From assembly GCA_905614365.1 (NCBI GenBank), contig CAJQSO010000024.1, positions 33,097-97,096 on the forward strand: a stretch of DNA of 64,000 nucleotides, given 5' to 3'. Both the position numbers and the translations under genes were made by a program. Shown piece after piece: positions 1 through 12,100 of this stretch. This DNA comes from an uncultured Candidatus Thioglobus sp. Lineage in GTDB: Bacteria > Pseudomonadota > Gammaproteobacteria > PS1 > Pseudothioglobaceae. Each line of letters begins with the position of its first letter. Position 1 is the stretch's first letter. A model generated the notes under the pieces. That model was given only the letters and a program-made list of their open reading frames with translations, was not told the origin of the DNA and did no database searches.

Positions 1-1528
<1,528 letters not shown>

Positions 1529-1530
1529 AT

Positions 1531-1832
1531 ATAACCCCAAAGTATCTGGGTTAATGATTCTTTTTACACCGAGAAGTCACTAACTGTATCTTACGATACA
1601 ATCGGTGAATTCTATTTTTTCAATGATAGATAAATCTATCAATGAGAATCCATATTTTTTGAAATTGTTGTGTCAATGCAATACACCTTTTTACGTTGTA
1701 TTGTATTTAACAAACTTTACTTCATATCCAAATTGTTAAAGAGCTCCGAACCAAGGGTTAAACCAAGGCTTGGTATAAAAACTTAAATAAGACATATAAA
1801 TAAATCTTATTTAAGTTTTCATTCGAGAAAAA
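1531..1832 (-). promoter_or_regulatory. 16S-23S spacer (tRNA-Ala to 23S part) with boxA antitermination site
   Basis: About 300 bases of spacer between tRNA-Ala and 23S with no gene. On the minus strand it holds GCTCTTTAACAA at 1733-1744, an exact match to the boxA element that recruits the NusB/S10 antitermination complex in rRNA operons. The flanks near 23S (about 1535-1660) are AT-rich and probably form part of the RNase III processing stem; I did not resolve the pairing fully. Confidence 0.75.
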
Positions 1833-1908
1833 TGGTGGAGCTAAGCAGGATCGAACTGCTGACCTCCTGGATGCAAACCAGGCGCTCTCCCAGCTGAGCT
1901 ATAGCCCC
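1833..1908 (-). tRNA. alaT: tRNA-Ala (anticodon UGC)
   Basis: The reverse complement starts GGGGCTATAGCTCAGCTGGG and ends GCTCCACCA. The anticodon loop reads TTTGCAT with anticodon TGC, and the T-loop TTCGATC is intact. The acceptor stem GGGGCTA pairs with TAGCTCC with G-T wobble. The length is 76 nt including an encoded CCA. It sits in the rRNA spacer between tRNA-Ile and 23S, the usual gammaproteobacterial position. Confidence 0.97.
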
Positions 1909-1935
1909 AATAGAAAACTAATAACCCAGAAAATA

Positions 1936-2012
<77 letters not shown>

Positions 2013-2102
2013 TTAATATCAATTAAATTGAATTTGGGTTATTGGTCTTTTTCTCTTTCTTTAATATTATCAAACAACTTGTGTGAACACTCGTACATTT
2101 CT

Positions 2103-3643
<1,541 letters not shown>

Positions 3644-3828
3644 AATCTTTGACTTTTTAGAACACTTGGCATTTTATAACCAATAGTTCAATTTTTTAAA
3701 AAGCTTATCTGCTTTTGTTTTTTATGTGCACTGCACAATTTCTTGCACGAGTGCCCACACAAGTTGCTTGATAAATTTTTAAAGAGCTACCAACTAAAAA
3801 AGTTCTTTTTGGTCGGTGAAAGCGGGAA
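3644..3828 (-). promoter_or_regulatory. rrn leader with boxA antitermination element
   Basis: Transcribed leader upstream of 16S. On the minus strand, positions 3787 to 3774 read GCTCTTTAAAAATT, a one-base variant of boxA. It is followed by TATCAAGCAACTTGTGTGGG and GCACTCG (about 3772-3745), which strongly resembles the E. coli rrn leader downstream of boxA. No coding sequence is seen here. The adjoining 3857-4009, between the promoter and mnmE, is AT-rich with nothing recognisable. Confidence 0.8.
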
Positions 3829-3856
3829 ATTATACATGCTCAAGTAGTATCGTCAA
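3829..3856 (-). promoter_or_regulatory. rrn operon promoter (sigma70)
   Basis: On the minus strand there is a -35 TTGACG (3856-3851), a 16-bp spacer and a consensus -10 TATAAT (3834-3829). The inferred start is near 3822 in a C/G-containing stretch (TTTCCCGC). It lies about 180 bp upstream of 16S with boxA between, the expected geometry for an rRNA P1-type promoter. Only this one promoter is obvious. Confidence 0.8.
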
Positions 3857-4009
3857 GTGATATTACGAATATTTTTCAAATAAACTTTAATGGGTCTAAA
3901 TTGATAGGATAAATCACCTACAAATAGTCATTAAAATCAATTATTTAGAGACTTTTTTTGAACTTTCTAACTTCCTTTATTTTTTCTTACGAAAAGAAAT
4001 AATTGTACT

Positions 4010-5359
4010 CTATTTGCCAATACAAAATGAGGAGAAGATTTCACCCAATAAATCATCTGAAGAAAACTCCCCAGTAATTTGCCCAAGAGACATACCTGCC
4101 TGACGCAAATCTTCAGCTACTAACTCGCTTGCTCCGCCTTCTAATTGCTCCAGAGCACTATTTATATATATGAGCGTTTGATCAATTGAGTCAATATGTC
4201 GTTTTCGAGCTAGAAAAACGCCTTCACCGTCGGAGTTTAAGCCAGCAAATTCAGCTAGCGTCTTTCTTAACAAGTCAACTCCATCACCATTCTTAGCTGA
4301 AAGACTAACCTCTAATTGAGTATCTAGTTTAATAACTTCAGATTCAACATTTGAAAGATCGATCTTATTTCTTATACATATAATTGGTTTATTTTTAACC
4401 AAATCAGGCAATATTGAAAAGTCAGGCACATCGTCTTTTGTGTCAAATACGAGTAAGACTACGTCTGCATTATTAATTTCAGTATATGCTCTTTTAATGC
4501 CTTCTTGCTCAATAATATCATCACTATTGTGAAGTCCAGCTGTATCAATAATATGAAGGGGCATTCCATCGACATGAATTGTTTCTTTCAACACATCTCT
4601 TGTGGTTCCAGCAATATCTGTAACAATTGCACTAGGCAGTTTTGTAAGTGCATTAAGCAAGCTAGACTTTCCTGCATTCGGTTTTCCAGCAATTGCAACA
4701 TGAAGCCCATCTCTTAAAATTGCCCCTTGGTTGGCACTCTCAAGTATATTCTTAAGTAAGTCTTTTAAATTTTTAAGCTTAGTTGAGACTTGATGAGATT
4801 CAAGAAAATCTATCTCCTCATCAGAAAAATCAATAGTTGCCTCAACAAAAACTCTTAATGAAGTTAGCTCTAGAAGTAAATGATTAATCTTATCTGAGAA
4901 TTCACCCGTTAAGGATCTTACAGCGCTAAGGGCAGATTCTTCTGAGCTCGATTGAATTAAGTCTTGAACTGCCTCAGCCTGAACTAAGTCCATCTTGCCA
5001 TTTAGAAAGGCTCTTTTACTAAACTCTCCAGGCTCAGAAAGTCTTGCGCCTAAAAATAAAGCAATTTCTAAAATTTTTCTCATAACACTCATGCCGCCAT
5101 GGCCCTGGAATTCAACAACATCCTCGCCAGTATATGAGTTAGGCCCGGGGAAGTATATTGCTACCCCTTTATCAATAGTATTATCTTCATTGTCATAAAA
5201 AGCGCCATAAAAAGCATGCCTGGGCTTTAACTCCTTTTGAAGTATTTTTTTAGAGATAACTTTAGATAGTGGACCTGAAACTCGAACAACTCCAATTCCA
5301 CTTTGGCCTATAGCAGTTGCTAATGCACATATAGTCTCTATCTTAAGCGTCATCTTCAA
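4010..5359 (-). CDS. mnmE: tRNA uridine-5-carboxymethylaminomethyl modification GTPase MnmE
   Basis: With MnmG it forms the complex that installs the cmnm5 group on wobble U34 of tRNAs, using GTP hydrolysis, methylene-tetrahydrofolate and glycine or ammonia. The 449 residues match the family length (E. coli 454). An N-terminal folate-binding domain (about 1-118) precedes a GTPase domain inserted in a helical domain: G1 GKPNAGKSS at 225-233, TTR at 252-254, DTAG at 272-275 and NKID at 331-334. The family C-terminal CxGK is present as CIGK at the very end. The start overlaps the end of gshA by 17 bp, suggesting translational coupling; Met3 (5353) is an alternative start. Its partner mnmG lies about 40 kb away at 45641-47512. 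Confidence 0.97.
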   Translation of the reverse strand: MKMTLKIETICALATAIGQSGIGVVRVSGPLSKVISKKILQKELKPRHAFYGAFYDNEDNTIDKGVAIYFPGPNSYTGEDVVEFQGHGGMSVMRKILEIALFLGARLSEPGEFSKRAFLNGKMDLVQAEAVQDLIQSSSEESALSAVRSLTGEFSDKINHLLLELTSLRVFVEATIDFSDEEIDFLESHQVSTKLKNLKDLLKNILESANQGAILRDGLHVAIAGKPNAGKSSLLNALTKLPSAIVTDIAGTTRDVLKETIHVDGMPLHIIDTAGLHNSDDIIEQEGIKRAYTEINNADVVLLVFDTKDDVPDFSILPDLVKNKPIICIRNKIDLSNVESEVIKLDTQLEVSLSAKNGDGVDLLRKTLAEFAGLNSDGEGVFLARKRHIDSIDQTLIYINSALEQLEGGASELVAEDLRQAGMSLGQITGEFSSDDLLGEIFSSFCIGK

Positions 5360-6902
5360 AATATTGTTCTAAAAATTGATCAAAATCTAAAACATCATTA
5401 GATTCAATCTCTAGCTGCTCTTTTATGGAGCTGATTGCAAGTTCATCTAATCTAAGAAAATAATCGTTATCAAAAGCTTTCTGTTGATTTTGTGTTTTAT
5501 ATTGACGACTATATTGATCAGTAAATTCAAAAAAGCCTTTCTCCTGATGCTTCATTTCATTAAGCATTATTGCTGATGGAGTTAAATCAGGATCTTTGAT
5601 TCGCATTGAAATACTTTCTACTGACTCTTGATGTGCATCACTTTGAAGCTTTGAGCATTGCTTTATTTTCTCAAAAAGAATCTCACCCCAATCAGCTAGA
5701 GTCACTTCCTCACCAACATGCCTAAGAATTAAACCAGGCTGTCTGCCTTGATGAGCAACTAAAAGAGCGTTAGAGTCAATATCTACTAACTCAGATGATG
5801 AAATAGCTGGAGAGTCCTCCAAAAGACAGAATAATAAGAATGCCTCTAAGAACTCAATTTGCTGCTTATCAATACCTACTTCAAGCAAAGGATTAATATC
5901 CAGTGATCGTATTTCAATATAACCTACGCCGTTATTATTAAGGGCTCTGAGGGGCTTATCATTTGCATATAAAATAGGCTTTGGACGAACTGATGAGTAA
6001 TACTCGTTTGCGATTTGAAGAATATTTGTATTGAGCTGTTGGTATTCTCCATTTTTCTTTAGGCCAATCTTTTCAAAATCCTCACAGTTGGTTTGCATTG
6101 CTGCACGAAGACTATATATATAGTGACATAAACTATTATAGTTAGCCTTAACTCCCTTCTCATCTTCTTGAGAATTCTGATAACCAATATCACCCATTCT
6201 TAGGGAAGTCGCGTAGGGTAGATACAACGTGTTATCGTCAAACTCTTCTAAATTATGCTCATGATAATCATGCATAAATGATTTACATACTGTTGCAGAA
6301 GCTCCAAATAAGTATGGAATTAACCAGCCATATCTCAAAACATTTCGTGTTAGCCCCATGTAGTGAATATCCATAAAGTCTTTGGAGTCAGTATCTGTTG
6401 GTGATATTAATCCACGGTATGACTGCCAGAACTCTAATGAAAATGAATAGTTAAAATGAATACCAGCGATTGCCTGCATTACGCTTCCATATCGATTAGC
6501 AAGGCCGCGTCTATAAACTGTTTTCATCATTCCTAAATTTGAACTGCCATAATTGGCAATAGGTATATTAGTTTGACCTCTTAATATACAAGGCATACTA
6601 GCAGGCCAAAATCGTTCATTTTCTGGCAAGTGATGATAAATATAATTATGGATTGTCGTCAGCTCATTTAGAACTTGATCAGCTCCCTTTAAAGGCTGAG
6701 TTACTAACTCAAGTAAAGCCTCACTAAAGTCTGTAGTGATTGCAGGGTTTTTTAGGGCAGAACCTAGCCCTTTTGGATGCGGGCTTTGGGCAATATTTCC
6801 ATCATCTGAAACTCGCAAACCCTCTTTTTCAATTCCTATAAGGTTAGCTTTAAGGCTATCCTTAAATGGCATGAGTGATTGAATTTTTTTATTAAGTTCC
6901 AC
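5343..6902 (-). CDS. gshA: Glutamate-cysteine ligase (gamma-glutamylcysteine synthetase)
   Basis: Catalyses the ATP-dependent joining of glutamate and cysteine, the first and rate-limiting step of glutathione synthesis in the cytoplasm. At 519 residues it matches the proteobacterial GshA type (E. coli 518). The early IGIEKEGLRV motif (about residues 23-32) is the characteristic substrate/metal-binding start of this family, and ITTDFSEALLELVT and GVGYIEIRSLDINP are further family blocks. gshB is not in the window. The gene heads a minus-strand pair with mnmE and is divergent from the Nudix-ThiE gene across 99 bp that should hold both promoters. Confidence 0.97.
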   Translation of the reverse strand: MELNKKIQSLMPFKDSLKANLIGIEKEGLRVSDDGNIAQSPHPKGLGSALKNPAITTDFSEALLELVTQPLKGADQVLNELTTIHNYIYHHLPENERFWPASMPCILRGQTNIPIANYGSSNLGMMKTVYRRGLANRYGSVMQAIAGIHFNYSFSLEFWQSYRGLISPTDTDSKDFMDIHYMGLTRNVLRYGWLIPYLFGASATVCKSFMHDYHEHNLEEFDDNTLYLPYATSLRMGDIGYQNSQEDEKGVKANYNSLCHYIYSLRAAMQTNCEDFEKIGLKKNGEYQQLNTNILQIANEYYSSVRPKPILYANDKPLRALNNNGVGYIEIRSLDINPLLEVGIDKQQIEFLEAFLLFCLLEDSPAISSSELVDIDSNALLVAHQGRQPGLILRHVGEEVTLADWGEILFEKIKQCSKLQSDAHQESVESISMRIKDPDLTPSAIMLNEMKHQEKGFFEFTDQYSRQYKTQNQQKAFDNDYFLRLDELAISSIKEQLEIESNDVLDFDQFLEQYFEDDA

Positions 6903-7001
6903 AATATAATTTGAAATATTAAAGTCGTTATTTTACCTCGGACTTGTGTTAACGGTGATAATAGAAAATGTGTCCATTAAATACCTAGAATTTAAAAAAT
7001 T

Positions 7002-7931
7002 GTGCCTTATAAAAATACCAGTATTGAAGTAGTAGTTGGGATAATACACAATAGTAATAGTGAGGTATTTATTGCTAAGCGCCAAAAAAATCAATTTATG
7101 GCCGGCTTCTGGGAGCTTCCAGGTGGCAAAGTAGAGCCAGGTGAAGATCACATTAGCGCAATCATAAGAGAACTTTTTGAAGAAACGGGAATCACCGTAA
7201 AAGACTGTAAATTAGTTCAAAAGATTCAGCATATCTATCCTGAAAAAACTATCAATTTATCAGTTTATAGTATTGATGATTATTTAGGTGATCCGGTAGG
7301 ATTTGAAGGACAAGAAATTACTTGGAGTAGTGCAGATAACTTCAAAAATTTCAAATTACTCCCAACCATGTGGAGAATTATTCATAAATTTTCACTGCCA
7401 AAATTTTATTGGATTACACCTGATAATCATCAATCCGATATAGTCTTTAATGAATGTAAAAAACGACTGTCTAATGGAATTAAATTTATCCAGCTAAGAA
7501 GTAAAACCTCTCTTAATAATACTTACATAGAAAAAATATACAGGCTGTGTAAAGAAAATCAGGCAAAACTTATTTTAAATACACCAAATAAAACTTTTAA
7601 TGAACTTTGTGATGGCTGGCATCTAACTAGTTTAGAGCTTATGGCACTAAAAGAAAGGCCAGTTATTGAAGAAAAACTAATCGGTGCATCAACCCATAAC
7701 ATTGATGAGGCTCTGCATGCAGAAAATATTTCTGCTGATTACATCAGCTTGTCACCAATAGAAAAGACACTGACTCATCCAGACTCTATCCCCTTAGGGT
7801 GGGAAGGTGCTTCTGGGATTATTGAGAAGTGTAATTTGCCAGTTTTTTTACTTGGCGGAATGCAGAAAGAGCTAATTGAAAAAGCTTTGAGTATCGGAGC
7901 TCAAGGAGTTGCTGGAATTAGAGGTATTTAA
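7002..7931 (+). CDS. Nudix hydrolase (MutT-like) fused to a ThiE-like domain
   Basis: Two-domain protein of 309 residues. Residues 1-130 are a MutT-type Nudix domain with a complete Nudix box from G42 to I64 (G-x5-E-x7-REL-x-EE-x-GI), so 8-oxo-dGTP or related pyrophosphohydrolase activity is expected. Residues about 133-309 resemble thiamine-phosphate synthase: FYWITPDN, FIQLRSK and a glycine-rich phosphate-binding end (LLGGMQK, GVAGIRGI). Such MutT-ThiE fusions are known in gammaproteobacteria, and the role of the ThiE part is uncertain. The start codon is GTG (VPYKN), the only good start before the beta-strand of the Nudix fold. The last 4 bp overlap the convergent glutaredoxin gene. Confidence 0.9.
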   Translation: MPYKNTSIEVVVGIIHNSNSEVFIAKRQKNQFMAGFWELPGGKVEPGEDHISAIIRELFEETGITVKDCKLVQKIQHIYPEKTINLSVYSIDDYLGDPVGFEGQEITWSSADNFKNFKLLPTMWRIIHKFSLPKFYWITPDNHQSDIVFNECKKRLSNGIKFIQLRSKTSLNNTYIEKIYRLCKENQAKLILNTPNKTFNELCDGWHLTSLELMALKERPVIEEKLIGASTHNIDEALHAENISADYISLSPIEKTLTHPDSIPLGWEGASGIIEKCNLPVFLLGGMQKELIEKALSIGAQGVAGIRGI

Positions 7932-8194
7932 ATGCGTGAGCCAGTAATCTCAAAAACTTTATTATGAATATCTTCCTTACTCATTTGCGCTAATCCATCA
8001 GATCCACCTTCACATAAGAGCTTATCATTTACAAAAATTTGAGGGACTGATCTAAAGCCAGACTTAACAAAAAACTCTCTAGCGTCTTTATCATCTTGAA
8101 TGTTGAGCGTTTCATATTCAATATCAAGATCATCGAGATAGTTTTTTGCTCTTGTGCAGTAAAAGCATGAGTGCGATGTATATACTTTAATCAT
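7928..8194 (-). CDS. grxC: Glutaredoxin 3 (GrxC-like)
   Basis: Small glutathione-dependent dithiol oxidoreductase of 88 residues, the usual size. The thioredoxin-like fold begins IKVYTSHSCFYC with the redox pair C10 and C13; CFYC replaces the commoner CPYC but keeps both cysteines. The cis-proline loop (SVPQIFVN) and the glutathione-binding GGSDGL follow. It probably reduces protein disulfides and ribonucleotide reductase using glutathione, whose synthesis gene gshA is about 1 kb away. It is convergent with the Nudix-ThiE gene. Confidence 0.95.
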   Translation of the reverse strand: MIKVYTSHSCFYCTRAKNYLDDLDIEYETLNIQDDKDAREFFVKSGFRSVPQIFVNDKLLCEGGSDGLAQMSKEDIHNKVFEITGSRI

Positions 8195-8282
8195 TAGTTG
8201 TTAGTACACAATAAAAGATTGCAAATAATACCAGTCAAAAGAATTCAGCGCATCTTAAATAGTTTCAAAAATATTGTGGATT

Positions 8283-9035
8283 TTAGCCTCTAAGGTAAAC
8301 CCAAGAAGACTCACTAGAAAGGTCTTTATTAAATCTATAGCCTTCGTCGGCAAAATCTTTTAAGTCCTCTGGGCTCTTCAATCTATTTCTTATAATGTAA
8401 TTCACCATTAAGCCTCTTGCACGCTTAGCATAAATACCTATAACTTTATATACTTCACCTTTTTTTTCCTTGAATACAATATCCAAAACTTTCGCATTAA
8501 GTGTTTTTTTATCTACAGCTTTAAAGTATTCATTGGATGACAAATTTACAATGAGTTCTGACTCATCCTCATTAAGAACGTCACTTATCTCAGTTCCCCA
8601 ATATTCATATAAGTCCTTACCTTTAGAGTTAGAAAGTTTGGTTCCCATCTCTAGACGATAAGGCTGAATTAGGTCAAGTGGTCTTATAACGCCATAAAGA
8701 CCAGAAAGCATTCGAACACTATCTTGCGCAAACTCAAGATCGTCAGTTGACAAAGCTGGGGCATCAATTCCGTTATAAACGTCTCCTTTAAAAGCAAGTA
8801 TTGCTTGCTTAGCATTATTTCGATTAAACGGCAGTTTAAACTTTTGAAAGCGATCAAAATTCAACTTAGATAATTTCTCACTCAATGACATGAGTTTAGA
8901 AATTTGAGATTGGCTTTTCTTTTTTAAAATGTTAACCAGCTCACTGGAGTTATCTAAGTGGCGAGTTTGAGAATAAAAATCAACATTACATTGAGAGAAA
9001 TCTTGCGTTTTTGAGGGTGAAATAATTGCTAACAT
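8283..9035 (-). CDS. yaaA: YaaA family peroxide stress protein (UPF0246)
   Basis: 250-residue member of the YaaA/UPF0246 family (E. coli YaaA 258). It starts MLAIISPSKTQDF, the family N-terminus, and contains FKGDVYNGIDA, LSGLYGVIRPLDLIQPYRLE and NYIIRNRL, all strongly conserved. E. coli YaaA lowers intracellular free iron under H2O2 stress and binds DNA; the same role here is inferred. It is a stand-alone gene, divergent from gltB. Confidence 0.95.
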   Translation of the reverse strand: MLAIISPSKTQDFSQCNVDFYSQTRHLDNSSELVNILKKKSQSQISKLMSLSEKLSKLNFDRFQKFKLPFNRNNAKQAILAFKGDVYNGIDAPALSTDDLEFAQDSVRMLSGLYGVIRPLDLIQPYRLEMGTKLSNSKGKDLYEYWGTEISDVLNEDESELIVNLSSNEYFKAVDKKTLNAKVLDIVFKEKKGEVYKVIGIYAKRARGLMVNYIIRNRLKSPEDLKDFADEGYRFNKDLSSESSWVYLRG

Positions 9036-9162
9036 AATAGTAACAAAAATAAAAATATTCTACCTTAATATCCCCACTATAACAATATAAGTAGACAAAT
9101 TTGGAGTTTAAAAATCAGCTAAAATAAGGTATTATATATTTTCAGTTTTACATTCAGTTTTC

Positions 9163-12100
9163 ATGAAAAATAAACAATTACACCTACCAAAGGCTCGAGG
9201 ACTTTACCATCCTAATAATGAGAAGGAGAATTGTGGTGTTGGTTTTATTGCCAACGTCAAAAGCCATTCTTCTCATAAAATTACGAAAGATGCTCTAGAA
9301 ATGCTCTCTCGTATGGACCATCGTGGTGCCTGTGGCTGTGAGGCAAATACTGGTGATGGTGCTGGAATCTTAACCAATATACCTCACGAATTTTTTTCTG
9401 AGGAAATTAAAACGCTATTTGGTATTGAAGTAAATGCTGGAAGTTATGGTGTTGGAAATGTTTTTCTACCTCAAGATAAAAAAGAAAGTAAACATTGTAT
9501 TTCAGTCATTGAAAAAGTTATAAAGGATGAAGGGCAAACTTTAATTGGCTGGCGTGATGTCCCTGTTGACTCTGATAAAGCAAATGTTGGAGATACAGCT
9601 CGAGACTCACAGCCAGTAATGAAACAGCTTATTATTGGTAACTCAGAGAATATCGATACAGAGGCTTTTGAAGGAGTTCTTTATATCATTCGAAAAAATG
9701 TCTCGAAGATTATTCGAACTGATGAGTCACTTTCTCAAGCATTACTTTTTTATATTTGTAGCCTTTCTACTAGAGTAATTATTTATAAAGGTATGTTGAT
9801 GGGCTCGCAGCTATTAGACTTTTATCCAGATCTAAATGATAAGAAATTCAGCACCTATTTAGCAATGGTTCATTCACGCTTCTCAACCAATACATTCCCT
9901 TCATGGGATCGTGCGCAGCCTTGTAGATTTATGGCCCATAATGGTGAAATCAATACTCGCCAAGGTAACTTCAACTGGATGAGGGCTCGTGAAGGAGTCT
10001 TAGAAAGTGAGGTTTTTGGAGATAATTTATCAAAAACGTTACCCATAATTGAAACTGAAGTTTCTGACTCTGGTAGCTTCGACAATGTTCTAGAATTTCT
10101 ATTAATGAATGGAAGATCTCTTCAGGAAGCGGTATTAATGATGGTTCCAGAAGCTTGGCAAAATGATAAAGAAATGAGCAGTGAGAAAAAAGCTTTTTAT
10201 GAGTATTTCTCAAATGTAATGGAGCCTTGGGATGGACCGGCGTCTATTGCCTTTACTGATGGAAGATATATTGGAGCTGTTCTTGATAGAAATGGTCTTA
10301 GGCCGTCACGTTATTATCTAACACATGATGACCGTGTGATTATGGCATCTGAAGTAGGTGTTGTAGATGTTGCAACTAATAATGTTAAAACAAAGGGTCG
10401 CCTTAGACCTGGAAAAATGTTTCTTGTTGACTTTAAAAAAGGCAGGTTAGTTGATGATGATGAAATTAAAAGTAACTTTGCTTCTAAAAATCCCTATGGT
10501 GATTGGCTAAAAGAGCAACAAATATCTCTATCTGATTTAAAAACTAATACTAGTGAGAAAGGCTTTTTTCCAAAAACACTTATAAACCGCTTGCAAGCCT
10601 TTGGTTATAGCACTGAAACTCTAAAGTTTATGCTTCTCCCTCTTGTAACAGAACTGAGAGATCCAGTCGGATCTATGGGAAATGACTCTGCTTTAGCTTG
10701 CCTCTCTGATCAGTCAAGAATAATTTATGACTACTTCAAACAGCTTTTTGCTCAGGTTACTAATCCAGCTATTGACTCAATTCGTGAAGAAGTTGTGATG
10801 TCCTTAAGCTGCTCGATTGGTCCTGAAGGTAATTTACTTACTAATAAAGCTGAAAATGCAAACCGATTAATCATTGATCACCCAATTTTAACAAATGAAG
10901 AAATATCCTCACTTAAAGAGTGCAATCATCGAGGATGGACAAGTAAAACAATTGATATCACCTATGACATAAATGAGGGCCAGAGCCTAAGTAAAATGCT
11001 TGATTCAATTTGTGCACAAAGCACTCAAGCTATAAATGATGGCCATAGCCTTGTCATACTCTCTGATAGAAAAATTAACTCTCGCCGAAATGCAGTAAGC
11101 GCCCTCCTAGCATCTTCCGCAGTTCACCGACATTTAGTGGCCACTCATAAGAGAACTCAAGTTGGAATAATTGTTGAAACTGGTGAGGCTAGAGAAGTTC
11201 ATCACTTCTGCCTATTGACAGGGTTTGGTGCAGATGCTATTAATCCATACCTAGCTTTTGAAGCCTTATGGCAGGCAAGAAGAGATAACTTAGTAAATCT
11301 AGAAAATGATGAGGCTATAGTCAGTGCATATCGTAAAGCAATAGCAAAGGGAATGCTAAAAGTGATGGCTAAAATGGGTATTTCAACTCTTGCTTCATAT
11401 AAAGGCGCTCAAATCTTTGAGGCTGTTGGTTTGTCTGATGAAGTTATGTATAAATGCTTTTTTGAAACAGCGAGTCGCATTAGTGGTGTTGGATTTGACG
11501 TCATTCAAACTGAATCTGAACAGCAACATAAAAAAGCATTTCTCTCAAACTCACTCAATAACCTTGGACATTATGCTTGGCGAAGCGGTGGTGAAAAACA
11601 TATGTGGGAACCAGAAACTATTACAAGCTTGCAGCAGGCTGCTAGAAGTAATGATCAAAATGCATACTGGGAATTTGCTAAAAAATCTAATGATGAGGGC
11701 ACTAGAAATTGTACTCTTAGAGGTTTAATGTCATTTAAATCAGCAGCTTCAATTGATATTGATAAAGTTGAATCAGCAAAAGAGATTGTCAAAAGATTTG
11801 TTACTGGAGCAATGAGCCTGGGCTCAATATCACCAGAATCCCATGAATCTCTTGCAATTGCAATGAATCAAATAGGTGGTAAATCGAATACTGGTGAAGG
11901 CGGAGAGGATCCAAATCGCTGGACTCCAGATGCAAATGGAGACTCTAGGCGAAGCGCAATCAAGCAAGTGGCCTCAGGTCGGTTTGGCGTTACCATTGAC
12001 TACCTAAATAATGCTGATGAACTGCAAATCAAGGTTTCGCAGGGAGCTAAACCTGGTGAGGGTGGGGAACTTCCTGGTGGTAAGGTGGATGATTTTATTG

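Noticed and set aside
11390-11728. 112-codon frame inside gltB on the same strand
   Set aside because: It is a shifted frame inside a fully conserved enzyme, with no coding signature of its own.
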